Shown one piece after another: positions 1 to 6,676 of a stretch of 15,367 nt of DNA (position 1 is the first letter of the stretch; every line of letters starts with the position of its first letter). The notes under the pieces were generated by a model. It did not search any database and was not told the origin of the DNA. It was given only the letters and a program-made list of their open reading frames with translations. The stretch is from Hyphomicrobiales bacterium (lineage in GTDB: Bacteria; Pseudomonadota; Alphaproteobacteria; Rhizobiales; Devosiaceae): assembly GCA_015487985.1 (NCBI GenBank), contig WFOP01000303.1, forward strand, positions 1-15,367. Direction: 5' to 3'. The position numbers and the translations under genes were made by a program.

Positions 1-1044
1 GAAGTTACCCGCTTGCGGGCCCGTTCGATTTTGATTGCCATCGTTACGTTCCTGGGGATGGGGGCGGTAATTCTTTTGATCTGGTGGGGGGCAAAATCGG
101 TTTTTGAAGGAACTGTGAGCGCAGGACAATTGGGCCAGTTTTTGATTTATGCGATTATGGCTTCTTCAGCCCTTATAAATATGTCCGAGATTTTCGGCTC
201 TTTGCAAACCGTGGCGGGGGCGACGGAACGCCTGGTTGAAATATTGCAAACAGAATCACTGATGCCGGTGGCAAAAAATCCTGTTGCCATGCCCGCTCCC
301 CCATTGGGGACCGTGGCGTTTAACAATGTTGGTTTTACCTATGCCACCCGCAAAAACGAGGTGGTTCTTTCAGATATTTCTTTTTCCGTGTCACCGGGGG
401 AAACGGTTGCCATTGTGGGACCTTCGGGGTCGGGTAAGTCCACGCTTTTTGCTTTGCTGCAAAGGTTTTATGATGTGACTTCGGGAGAAATCTTGGTGGA
501 CGGGGTGGATTTGCGTAAAGTGTTACCCGCTGACCTGCGCCAGAGATTTGCCTATGTTGAACAGGAAAGCACGATTTTTGCCGGAACGATTGCGGACAAT
601 ATCCGATTTGGAAAATTTGACGCGACGGATGAAGAAGTTGTCGAGGCGGCCAAAGCTGCCTTGGTGGATGATTTTGTTATGAAGCTGAACGATGGCTATA
701 ATTCTGTTGTCGGGGAGCGCGGGGTCATGCTTTCGGGGGGGCAAAAGCAGCGACTGGCAATTGCCAGGGCGTTGTTGAAAGATGCGCCCATATTGCTGCT
801 GGATGAGGCGACCAGTTCGCTTGATGCGCAAAGTGAACTGCTGGTGCAACAGGCGCTGGAGCGGCTTATGCAGGGGCGCACCACGCTGGTAATTGCCCAC
901 CGTCTTGCCACTATTCGCGATGCAGACCGGATTTTGGTTGTGGATGGGGGAAAGCTGATCAGTTCGGGCACCCATGAGGAACTGATCGGGGAGGGGGGGC
1001 GCTATGCAGAGCTTGCCCGCCTGCAGTTCCAGGCCGGCATTTAG
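1..1044 (+). CDS. ABC exporter, MsbA-type fused permease/ATPase (5' truncated)
   Basis: This is the C-terminal part of a half-size ABC exporter. The reading frame is open from the first base, so the start lies outside the window. The visible 347 residues begin in the last transmembrane helices (hydrophobic stretch around residues 8-30 and a weaker one near 45-60), followed by a complete nucleotide-binding domain: Walker A GPSGSGKST at about 140-148, Q-loop region, signature LSGGQ at 244-248, Walker B ILLLDE at about 264-269 and H-loop His300. All catalytic motifs are intact, so the ATPase should be active. The family dimerises in the inner membrane and exports lipids, drugs or peptides; the substrate cannot be read from this half. 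The layout resembles the alphaproteobacterial MsbA-related group rather than being proof of lipid A flippase. It converges with the OmpA-like gene 42 bp downstream. Confidence 0.93.
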   Translation, partial: EVTRLRARSILIAIVTFLGMGAVILLIWWGAKSVFEGTVSAGQLGQFLIYAIMASSALINMSEIFGSLQTVAGATERLVEILQTESLMPVAKNPVAMPAPPLGTVAFNNVGFTYATRKNEVVLSDISFSVSPGETVAIVGPSGSGKSTLFALLQRFYDVTSGEILVDGVDLRKVLPADLRQRFAYVEQESTIFAGTIADNIRFGKFDATDEEVVEAAKAALVDDFVMKLNDGYNSVVGERGVMLSGGQKQRLAIARALLKDAPILLLDEATSSLDAQSELLVQQALERLMQGRTTLVIAHRLATIRDADRILVVDGGKLISSGTHEELIGEGGRYAELARLQFQAGI

Positions 1045-1052
1045 TCTAAGGG

Positions 1053-1088
1053 CATGTTGTGTTCAATCCTATTCACTCAACATGTTTT
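1053..1088 (+). terminator. Possible intrinsic terminator of the ABC exporter
   Basis: A perfect 7-bp inverted repeat, CATGTTG at 1053-1059 and CAACATG at 1078-1084, is followed directly by TTTT at 1085-1088 on the plus strand. It lies between the stop of the ABC gene and the stop of the convergent OmpA-like gene, where a terminator is expected. The 18-nt loop is long and the stem is only moderately G+C-rich, so strength is uncertain. Confidence 0.4.
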
Positions 1089-2109
1089 ATTCTGTCAGCT
1101 TGAACTCAATGCGCCGGTTGCGGCGATAGGCTTCTTCATTATCCTCGGGGTCGATGGGGGAGAATTCGCCAAATCCGGCAGCCACCAGACGGTGGGGGGA
1201 CACTCCGCGTTCAATGAGTAATTGGGCAACGGAAATGGCGCGCGCGGCGGACAATTCCCAGTTGGAGGGGAATTGAACCGTGGAAATGGGGCGGCGGTCG
1301 GTGTGTCCGTCGATGCGCAACACCCAGTTTATTTCCGGCGGAATTTCTGTTTCCAGCTGTAAAATCGCATCAGCGAGTTTTATAATTTCGTCTCTGCCCT
1401 GCGGGGAAATGCTGGCCTGCCCGGCGGAAAACAACACTTCGGACTGGAATACGAATCGATCCCCCACAATGGTAACATCGGCGCGGTCAGCCAGAATTTC
1501 ACGCAACCGGCCAAAAAAGTCAGAACGATATCTGGAGAGGTCCTGCACACGCTGGGCCAGTGCCAGATTGAGGCGCCGTCCAAGATCGGTGATTTTTGTT
1601 CGCGATTCGATATCTTTGGCTTCAGAGGCTTCCAACGCCTGTTCCAGTGCCCCGATTTGTGTGCGCAGGGCCGCAAGCTGCTGGTTGAGCAACAATAATT
1701 GAGCATTGGCCTCCTCAGAGATTTCCTGCTCTGCAAGAAGTTCCTGATTGAGGGCTGCAAGCTGGCTGTCGCGTTCAGCAAGGCCTGCCCCGATACCAGC
1801 CATCTGGCTGGCAAGGCTGTCGCGTTCGGATTGTGCGCTGGACAGGGTTGCCGATAGCGATTCGATAGTTGATTGCAGATCATCGGCGTTTCCCTGCTCG
1901 AGTTGCAGCAGGTCTGTGAGTTCGGCAATTTGGGAATTGAGGCGGGTGAGGGCGCTGTCTTTGCCTAAAATTTCCTGAGCCAGAAAAAACTGAGCCAACA
2001 TAAATAACGAGAGCAGGAAAATAATAACCAGCAGCAAAGAGGACATGGCATCGACAAAGCCGGGCCAGAAATTCACTTGCTTCCTGCGGGATGAAGGGGA
2101 GGCGCGCAT
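1087..2109 (-). CDS. MotB/OmpA-like peptidoglycan-binding envelope protein with long coiled coil
   Basis: The 340-residue protein has three parts. A short cytoplasmic N-terminus leads into one transmembrane helix (about 22-45) preceded by the MotB-type plug motif WPGFVDAMSS; Asp20 sits where MotB carries its proton-binding Asp. Residues about 50-195 are rich in Gln, Glu, Leu and Ala with heptad-like spacing, a predicted periplasmic coiled coil. Residues about 215-340 form an OmpA/MotB peptidoglycan-binding domain with GHTD at 268-271, NWELSAAR at 283-290 and NRRIE at 331-335. The family anchors to the cell wall and couples ion flow through a MotA/TolQ/ExbB partner to mechanical work; that partner is encoded 46 bp upstream. 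No flagellar genes lie nearby, so a flagellar stator role is unlikely. The precise task is unknown. The ATG at 2109 fits the expected short N-terminus, although no strong ribosome-binding site is seen. Confidence 0.88.
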   Translation of the reverse strand: MRASPSSRRKQVNFWPGFVDAMSSLLLVIIFLLSLFMLAQFFLAQEILGKDSALTRLNSQIAELTDLLQLEQGNADDLQSTIESLSATLSSAQSERDSLASQMAGIGAGLAERDSQLAALNQELLAEQEISEEANAQLLLLNQQLAALRTQIGALEQALEASEAKDIESRTKITDLGRRLNLALAQRVQDLSRYRSDFFGRLREILADRADVTIVGDRFVFQSEVLFSAGQASISPQGRDEIIKLADAILQLETEIPPEINWVLRIDGHTDRRPISTVQFPSNWELSAARAISVAQLLIERGVSPHRLVAAGFGEFSPIDPEDNEEAYRRNRRIEFKLTE

Positions 2110-2155
2110 GGCTTAAGTGCTCGCTGGGGGAGATTTGAAAGGGGCCGGAATATTG

Positions 2156-3160
2156 CTATTTACCGGGTTTTGAATCATCCTCACCCTCCCGGAGCACCGC
2201 GCTGATCAGATCGCGCAGCTTTTTATTGGTTTCCCCCTGCTCCACGATGTGGTGGCGCAGGTCCTGTTGCTCGGCGCGAATATGTTTAACCAGCCCGTCA
2301 ATGCCGTGGGCCAGTTCCGCCATGGCTCGAATGGCATTTTGGGAACTGTCGGCATTTTGCATTTTGTCCCCCAGCTGTTCCAGCGCTATTTGCATTTCTT
2401 CGCCCGATACACCCAGTCCACTGGCCTGCATCTGGGTGACGGGGTGGTCCAGTTCAGTCATGGAGGACATCCAGTCTTCCAACTCATTGGAAAACGCGTT
2501 TTGTGCCTGGCCGGTCTGAAGGTCCAAAAACCCGAGGATCAACGAGCCCGAAAGCCCGAACAGCGATGAAGAAAAAGCAGTGCCCATACCACTCAGGGGC
2601 GCTTCAAGGCCATCGGTAAGGTTGGAGAAAAGCGTCCCCGAATCCCCGGTTGCAACATCAAGGGTTTGTATGACACCGGAAACGGAATTAACAGTCTGCA
2701 GCAGACCATAAAAGGTGCCCAGCAGACCCAGAAAGACCAAAAGGCCGGTCAGGTAACGGGCCGTTTCGCGCGCCTCATCAAGGCGAAGACCCACGGAATC
2801 CAGAATGGAGCGCAGGGAGGCGGGGGTAATAATTGTTTCCCCCAGTTTGTCGCGCAGGATGAAAGCGACCGGCGCCAGCAGTTCAGGCTGTGCGTTGGCC
2901 TCGATATTGGTGCCTTCCTGAAGGGAGTTTACCCAGCGGATTTCAGGCACAAGCCGGGTGACCTGGCGAAAGCTGAGCAGAACACCAATGACCAGAACAA
3001 ACAGGATCAACCCGTTGATAAACGGATTGGCCCAAAAGGCGCTGGCCAATTGGGGGGCAAGAATTCCCCCCAGCATAACCACCAGAATCAAGAAAATAAT
3101 CATCTTGACCAGATACACGTTGGGGGACGCAATTAGATATGGATCGTAGCGTTCGGTCAT
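2156..3160 (-). CDS. MotA/TolQ/ExbB-like proton-channel membrane protein
   Basis: This 334-residue protein has four likely transmembrane helices at about 17-37, 47-65, 136-157 and 194-215. The third carries the MotA/TolQ/ExbB hallmark (FLGLLGTFYGLLQTV, 143-157) and the fourth region a Gly/Ser/Thr-rich pore-type segment (GMGTAFSSSLFGLSG, 191-205). A charged, probably helical cytoplasmic tail of roughly 115 residues follows. Proteins of this family form pentamers around a dimer of single-pass MotB/TolR/ExbD-like partners and conduct protons. The partner here is the downstream OmpA-like gene, 46 bp away on the same strand, so the two probably form one complex. Related pairs in alphaproteobacteria are usually annotated MotA or biopolymer transporter by similarity only. 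The start at 3160 has a weak AAGG just upstream. A 111-bp gap from the preceding phosphatase gene holds direct repeats and a candidate promoter, so the pair may have its own transcript. Confidence 0.87.
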   Translation of the reverse strand: MTERYDPYLIASPNVYLVKMIIFLILVVMLGGILAPQLASAFWANPFINGLILFVLVIGVLLSFRQVTRLVPEIRWVNSLQEGTNIEANAQPELLAPVAFILRDKLGETIITPASLRSILDSVGLRLDEARETARYLTGLLVFLGLLGTFYGLLQTVNSVSGVIQTLDVATGDSGTLFSNLTDGLEAPLSGMGTAFSSSLFGLSGSLILGFLDLQTGQAQNAFSNELEDWMSSMTELDHPVTQMQASGLGVSGEEMQIALEQLGDKMQNADSSQNAIRAMAELAHGIDGLVKHIRAEQQDLRHHIVEQGETNKKLRDLISAVLREGEDDSKPGK

Positions 3161-3196
3161 GGCCTTGTTCGAACCTAATGGTGATTTGTTTTTACC

Positions 3197-3225
3197 AGCC
3201 TATTCAGACAAGGGTTCCATGACAA
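3197..3225 (-). promoter_or_regulatory. Candidate sigma70-type promoter for the MotA-like/OmpA-like pair
   Basis: Reading the minus strand, TTGTCA (3225-3220) is followed after 17 bp by TAGGCT (3202-3197). The -35 box matches 5 of 6 consensus bases but the -10 box only about 3 of 6. It lies 36 bp upstream of the MotA-like ATG and just downstream of two 10-bp direct repeats. This is a pattern match only. Confidence 0.3.
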
Positions 3226-3239
3226 TGAAAATGTGCAAT

Positions 3240-3270
3240 TTCAAGGCGTTCTCGCCCATATTCAAGGCGT
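3240..3270 (-). repeat. Two 10-bp direct repeats, 21-bp period, upstream of the MotA-like gene
   Basis: TTCAAGGCGT occurs exactly twice, at 3240-3249 and 3261-3270 (ACGCCTTGAA on the minus strand). The start-to-start distance of 21 bp is two helical turns. The second copy ends one base from the stop codon of the phosphatase gene. The spacing is what a regulator binding one face of the helix would need, but no known regulator site is recognised. Confidence 0.5.
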
Positions 3271-3271
3271 G

Positions 3272-4066
3272 CTAGCCAATGGTTTTAAGAGATTTCAGCA
3301 ATGCTGCGTGCATGGGTTCGTTTCCGGCGGCCACTTCTCCGGTTTGAATTGATTTGTCTGCCCCGGAAAAATCGGTGACAAAACCACCTGCTTCGCGCAC
3401 CATGAGCAGGCCCGGTGCGATGTCCCAGGGGGAGAGATTTGCTTCCCAATAAATATCGTAACGCCCGGCGGCGAGCCAGGCCAGATCCAGACATGCGGAG
3501 CCGGAGCGGCGAATGCCGGCAACGCTGGGGGTGATATGGGCCAGTTGCCTGATTTCCCTGGCGTTGGCCGTGGCGCTTTTTGAGTTGATGCCCGTTACTG
3601 CAAGGCAATCAGAGATTCTGCGTCGTGCTGCGACCCGCAAGCGTTTGCGCCCGTCAAGCCAGGCACCGCCACCGCGCTCGGCGGTGAAAGTTTCTTCCAT
3701 AATGGGATTGTAGATGACCGAGGCAATAATGTCCCCGTTTCTTTCCAGCGCAATGCAGGACGCAAAAAGGGGAATGCCATGCAGAAAATTTGTCGTGCCA
3801 TCCAGGGGATCAACGATCCAGCGATGTTGTCCGTCTTCGCCTTTGATCTCGCCGCCTTCTTCCAATAGAAATGAATAGGTGGGGCGGGCCTTTAGGAGTT
3901 CATCGCGGATGATTTCTTCGGCATTCAGGTCGGCGTTTGAAACGAAATCCGCCGGGCCTTTTCTGGATACCTGCAGGTTTTCCACTTCGCCAAAATCACG
4001 GGTGAGGGCGCGGCCTGCCTTTTGAGCAGCCCGGATCATAATATTTAGCAGTGTTGAGGCAGCCAT
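3272..4066 (-). CDS. Inositol monophosphatase family protein (SuhB-like)
   Basis: A 264-residue soluble member of the Mg2+-dependent, Li+-sensitive phosphatase family. Metal- and substrate-binding motifs are complete: Glu70 in LLEEGGE, DPLDGTTNF at 86-94 and the late WDIAPG at 214-219. Family members dephosphorylate myo-inositol 1-phosphate or related sugar and nucleotide phosphates (fructose-1,6-bisphosphate or PAP in some lineages); SuhB also acts in rRNA transcription in enterobacteria. The sequence does not fix the substrate. The start at 4066 lies 24 bp downstream of the efp stop, so it is probably transcribed with efp. Length is normal for the family (about 260-270 residues). Confidence 0.9.
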   Translation of the reverse strand: MAASTLLNIMIRAAQKAGRALTRDFGEVENLQVSRKGPADFVSNADLNAEEIIRDELLKARPTYSFLLEEGGEIKGEDGQHRWIVDPLDGTTNFLHGIPLFASCIALERNGDIIASVIYNPIMEETFTAERGGGAWLDGRKRLRVAARRRISDCLAVTGINSKSATANAREIRQLAHITPSVAGIRRSGSACLDLAWLAAGRYDIYWEANLSPWDIAPGLLMVREAGGFVTDFSGADKSIQTGEVAAGNEPMHAALLKSLKTIG

Positions 4067-4090
4067 GGTTCTGTCCTTAGATTTTTCGAC

Positions 4091-4654
4091 TTATTCGGCG
4101 CGCTTGAAGTAGGTGATTTCGCCGGTATCGACGATGATTTTTTCTCCTTCGGATATAAAGGGGGGAACCATAACCTTGATCCCGTTTTCAAGAACTGCCG
4201 GTTTGAACGAATTTGCAGCAGTCTGTCCTTTAACAACCGGTTCGGTTTCCTTGACCTCCAGTGTCACAAACTGGGGGAGTTCAACGCCAAGGGGGGTGCC
4301 TTCATGGCTTTCAACCTTGACCATCATGCCATCTTGCAGGAACTGGGCACGATCGCCGACAAATTCTGACATGAGTTCAAGTTGTTCATAGGATTCATTG
4401 TCCATGAAAACCAGCATGTCATCCTGGGCATAAAGAAATTGATATTCCTTTTGCTCCAGTCGGATTTTATCGACGGTTTCAGCGGAACGAAAACGTTCGT
4501 TCAGTTTTGTATTGGAAACAATGCCTTTGAGTTCAACCTGGGCAAATGCGCCACCTTTTCCCGGTTTGACATGGTTTACTTTTACAGCCACCCACAATTC
4601 ATTCTTGTGCATGATGACATTGCCGGGGCGAATTTCGTTACCGTTGATTTTCAT
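4091..4654 (-). CDS. efp: Elongation factor P
   Basis: This 187-residue protein matches EF-P over its full length. EF-P binds the ribosome between the P and E sites and relieves stalling at consecutive prolines. The N-terminal KOW-like domain carries the tip loop [10 protein letters not shown] with Lys33 at the place of the modified lysine (Lys34 in E. coli), and two OB-fold domains follow, ending in the conserved [22 protein letters not shown] terminus. A lysine at the tip suits EpmA/EpmB-type beta-lysylation, but no modification gene is in the window. It lies 115 bp downstream of the Sel1-repeat gene, a gap large enough for its own promoter, and 24 bp upstream of the phosphatase gene. The start at 4654 gives the standard N-terminus [11 protein letters not shown]. 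Confidence 0.97.
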   Translation of the reverse strand: MKINGNEIRPGNVIMHKNELWVAVKVNHVKPGKGGAFAQVELKGIVSNTKLNERFRSAETVDKIRLEQKEYQFLYAQDDMLVFMDNESYEQLELMSEFVGDRAQFLQDGMMVKVESHEGTPLGVELPQFVTLEVKETEPVVKGQTAANSFKPAVLENGIKVMVPPFISEGEKIIVDTGEITYFKRAE

Positions 4655-4723
4655 AAGAGCGAAAGTTCCTGTCAGGGTGTAAGTTGGGGCAGATGGAATG
4701 GATTTTTGGCGTTGTGCCTCAGA

Positions 4724-4739
4724 TTGCCCGCGCTGGCAA
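4724..4739. promoter_or_regulatory. 16-bp imperfect palindrome upstream of efp
   Basis: TTGCCCGCGCTGGCAA is palindromic in 7 of 8 half-site positions. It lies between the stop of the Sel1-repeat gene and the start of efp, 70-85 bp upstream of efp. It could be an operator or a short hairpin; there is no following T-run on the minus strand, so a terminator is unlikely. No known regulator motif is recognised. Confidence 0.25.
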
Positions 4740-4769
4740 GTGGCAACCCCAATTCATGGCTTCATTGGC

Positions 4770-5888
4770 CTATTCCGCTGCCGGGTGTGCGGGTGTTTCG
4801 GGCAGGTCTGACTGAAAACTGCCGGTTTGCTCATCCATGTTTGTGGGCAGGCTGGTATCGGGGGCATCGGGAAGAATGCGCTGGGGCAGATTCGATATGC
4901 CGGGTGTTTCAACGGGGGGGTCTGCCGGCCAGTAACGGGCGCGTTTTTGGGCCATGGCCAAATCCTCAGGGGCAATTGATACCAACAGGCTATCAAGCTG
5001 GGGGTCGTTCAGTCCCTGACGCTGGGCCAGAGCGCGCCACATGGCCGCTGTTTGCAGGTCAAGGTTTGTCCCCTCGCCGACCGCCAACAATTTGGCCAGT
5101 CGGTTTTGTGCGACGGCACTGCCCCCGTTTGCTGCCAGTTCATACCATAAAAAAGCCTGTTCCCGGTCCCGTTCAATGACTTTGCCAAGATAGAGCAGTG
5201 TTGCATATTCCACCTGTGCATCAAGCAGCCCTGATTGTGCGGCAAGCCCGATATATTGTGCACCCCGGCTCGGGTCGGGTGCGGTGCCCACCCCCTGAAT
5301 GAGCATAATGCCATAATCATACTGGGCTTCTGAAAGTCCGGCCTCGGCGGCTTTTTCCATCAGTTCAAGCGCCAGAACAATATTGGGTTCGGCATATATG
5401 CCCTCAACATGGAGCAGGGCCAGATTGTAAATGGCTTCGCGGTGGCCCTGATCGGCGGCCTTTTTGAACATCTCTGCGGCCAATTGACGGTTTTTGGGCA
5501 GCCCCACCCCATTCTGGTATAACAGAGCAAGCTCAAAGGTGGCGCTGGCGTCGCCGTTTTTGCTGGCGATATCATACCAGCTGGCGGCCAGTGCCATGTT
5601 TTGGGCCACGCCAAGACCGTTGGCATAAATCGTTGCAATGAGGGTTTGGGCGGCGGCATCATTTTTTTCCGCCCGCTCAAGGGCCAGACTCAGGGCGGTG
5701 ATATAATAGCCGCGCTGAAAGGCGCCATAGGCTAAATCAACCGGTCTTTGAGGCCCAAAGATTTCTTCGGAAATATCAATTGCCGTGGTGTCGGTATTTT
5801 GTTGCGCCATGGCCGGGTACAAGGTGGTTGGGATGAGGAACATCATCAGCCCGATCAATCTGGCCAAATATGGGGTGGTGTGTTTCAT
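4770..5888 (-). CDS. Exported Sel1/TPR-like repeat protein
   Basis: The 372-residue protein starts with a clear signal peptide: positive N-terminus (Lys2, Arg10), hydrophobic core about 11-24 and a probable cleavage site after AMA at Ala28. Residues about 78-295 hold six Sel1-like repeats of about 36 residues, each with the A-x-x-x-L-A-x-L-Y-x-x-G-x-G pattern and a following A-x-x-W/M-x-x-x-A-A helix. The C-terminal 50 residues are rich in Pro, Asp and Glu and look disordered. Such proteins are scaffolds for protein-protein contacts; several alphaproteobacterial ones act in envelope or signalling processes, but no specific partner is visible here. It starts one base after the thiE-like stop, so the two are translationally linked. 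It lies in the same block as the peptidoglycan-binding pair, which fits an envelope role by inference only. Confidence 0.87.
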   Translation of the reverse strand: MKHTTPYLARLIGLMMFLIPTTLYPAMAQQNTDTTAIDISEEIFGPQRPVDLAYGAFQRGYYITALSLALERAEKNDAAAQTLIATIYANGLGVAQNMALAASWYDIASKNGDASATFELALLYQNGVGLPKNRQLAAEMFKKAADQGHREAIYNLALLHVEGIYAEPNIVLALELMEKAAEAGLSEAQYDYGIMLIQGVGTAPDPSRGAQYIGLAAQSGLLDAQVEYATLLYLGKVIERDREQAFLWYELAANGGSAVAQNRLAKLLAVGEGTNLDLQTAAMWRALAQRQGLNDPQLDSLLVSIAPEDLAMAQKRARYWPADPPVETPGISNLPQRILPDAPDTSLPTNMDEQTGSFQSDLPETPAHPAAE

Positions 5889-5889
5889 T

Positions 5890-6486
5890 TTAGTTCTTTT
5901 GCTGTCTGGCGCTCAGGCTTTTAAGGGCCTTGGCTGCCGGCGTTGCACCATTCCACAGGTTCTCACCCAGCCCTTGAAATTCCCAGGCACCAAATTCTAT
6001 CCGGTTTGTTTTTGTCGTCGGGTCAAAGACAGCACAGGGCACCTCAAACAATTCCGCCCACCATTTTGACAGGGCCATCGCATCTTCATCGGGGCTGTTG
6101 GTAAAGTCGCCAAATGCAAGATAGTCCACGCCCGCTTCACCACACAACATGGCCTGATGCCGGGAATTGATGTTTGCCGCGCCAACGATATATTCGGGTT
6201 TGAGTAAATTTAGTGCTTCAAGCACATCGGCATGGCTGGTGGAAATCTGCACGCCGTCTGCATTCAGGGCATGTACCAGCTTGGGTTCATTGTCCAAAAG
6301 CACCGCGCAGTCATAGGTCTGGGCGATGGGGCGGACCTGCTCAACCAGTTCTTTGTAATCGGGCAAATCCAGTTGTGCCTTTTTTATCAGCAACACCGAG
6401 ACCAGCCCTGTTTCAAGGGTGGATTGCAGCTCTCTGGAAAAAGAATGCAGGTCTGGATTGGCCGGTGTTGTCAGTATTATCTGCAC
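5890..6486 (-). CDS. Degenerate thiamine-phosphate-synthase-like protein (ThiE family)
   Basis: The sequence is recognisable as a TIM-barrel of the ThiE/TenI family through segments such as ALNADGVQIS (the ADGVHLG strand) and EAGVDYLAFGDFTN (the DYxxxGPxF strand). ThiE joins hydroxymethylpyrimidine diphosphate to thiazole phosphate. Several signatures of active enzymes are missing: the early QLRxK strand reads SVLLIKKAQ, the NDRxD segment reads LLDNEPKL, and the terminal AIGGI strand is not found. Activity is therefore doubtful. I chose the GTG at 6486 (198 residues) because AGGA stands 9 nt upstream and the protein then begins at the first beta strand (QIILTT). A TTG at 6549 would add 21 residues without a recognisable ribosome-binding site. 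The stop is one base from the Sel1-protein start. Confidence 0.72.
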   Translation of the reverse strand: MQIILTTPANPDLHSFSRELQSTLETGLVSVLLIKKAQLDLPDYKELVEQVRPIAQTYDCAVLLDNEPKLVHALNADGVQISTSHADVLEALNLLKPEYIVGAANINSRHQAMLCGEAGVDYLAFGDFTNSPDEDAMALSKWWAELFEVPCAVFDPTTKTNRIEFGAWEFQGLGENLWNGATPAAKALKSLSARQQKN

Positions 6487-6569
6487 GTCTGGTGTTCCTG
6501 AATAAAAGTGTTTTGCCGCATAAATAGTTCGGCGGTGGCGTGTTTGCAATTAACTGCTGAAATGGCGGT

Positions 6570-6603
6570 AAAATTTGTCCATAAAAGGGAGAGGACAATT
6601 TTT
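6570..6603 (-). terminator. Hairpin between pgk and the thiE-like gene, possible terminator
   Basis: An 11-position inverted repeat with one mismatch (AAAATTTGTCC at 6570-6580, GGACAATTTTT at 6593-6603) encloses a 12-nt loop. In minus-strand RNA the stem ends in a U-run (the UUUU partly pairs with an A-run), as in weak or bidirectional intrinsic terminators. It lies 74 bp after the pgk stop and upstream of thiE, so it could end the tkt-gap-pgk transcript. The outer stem is A/T only, hence moderate confidence. Confidence 0.35.
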
Positions 6604-6676
6604 CAGAATATGGCGATGTTTTGCGATTGGCTTGAGGGTATCGCCCTTGGGATTCTGTTACTTGTATGAAAAAAGA

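Noticed and set aside
1087..3160. Zorya-type anti-phage system (ZorA/ZorB) suggested by adjacent MotA-like and OmpA-like genes
   Set aside because: No helicase, ZorC-, ZorD- or ZorE-like gene is adjacent; flanks are an ABC exporter and housekeeping genes. The MotA-like protein also lacks the very long tail typical of ZorA.
4382..5179. A 265-codon plus-strand open frame opposite efp and the Sel1-repeat gene
   Set aside because: It lies wholly over two well-supported minus-strand genes and their gap, and its translation shows no domain or motif; long antisense frames are common in this base composition.
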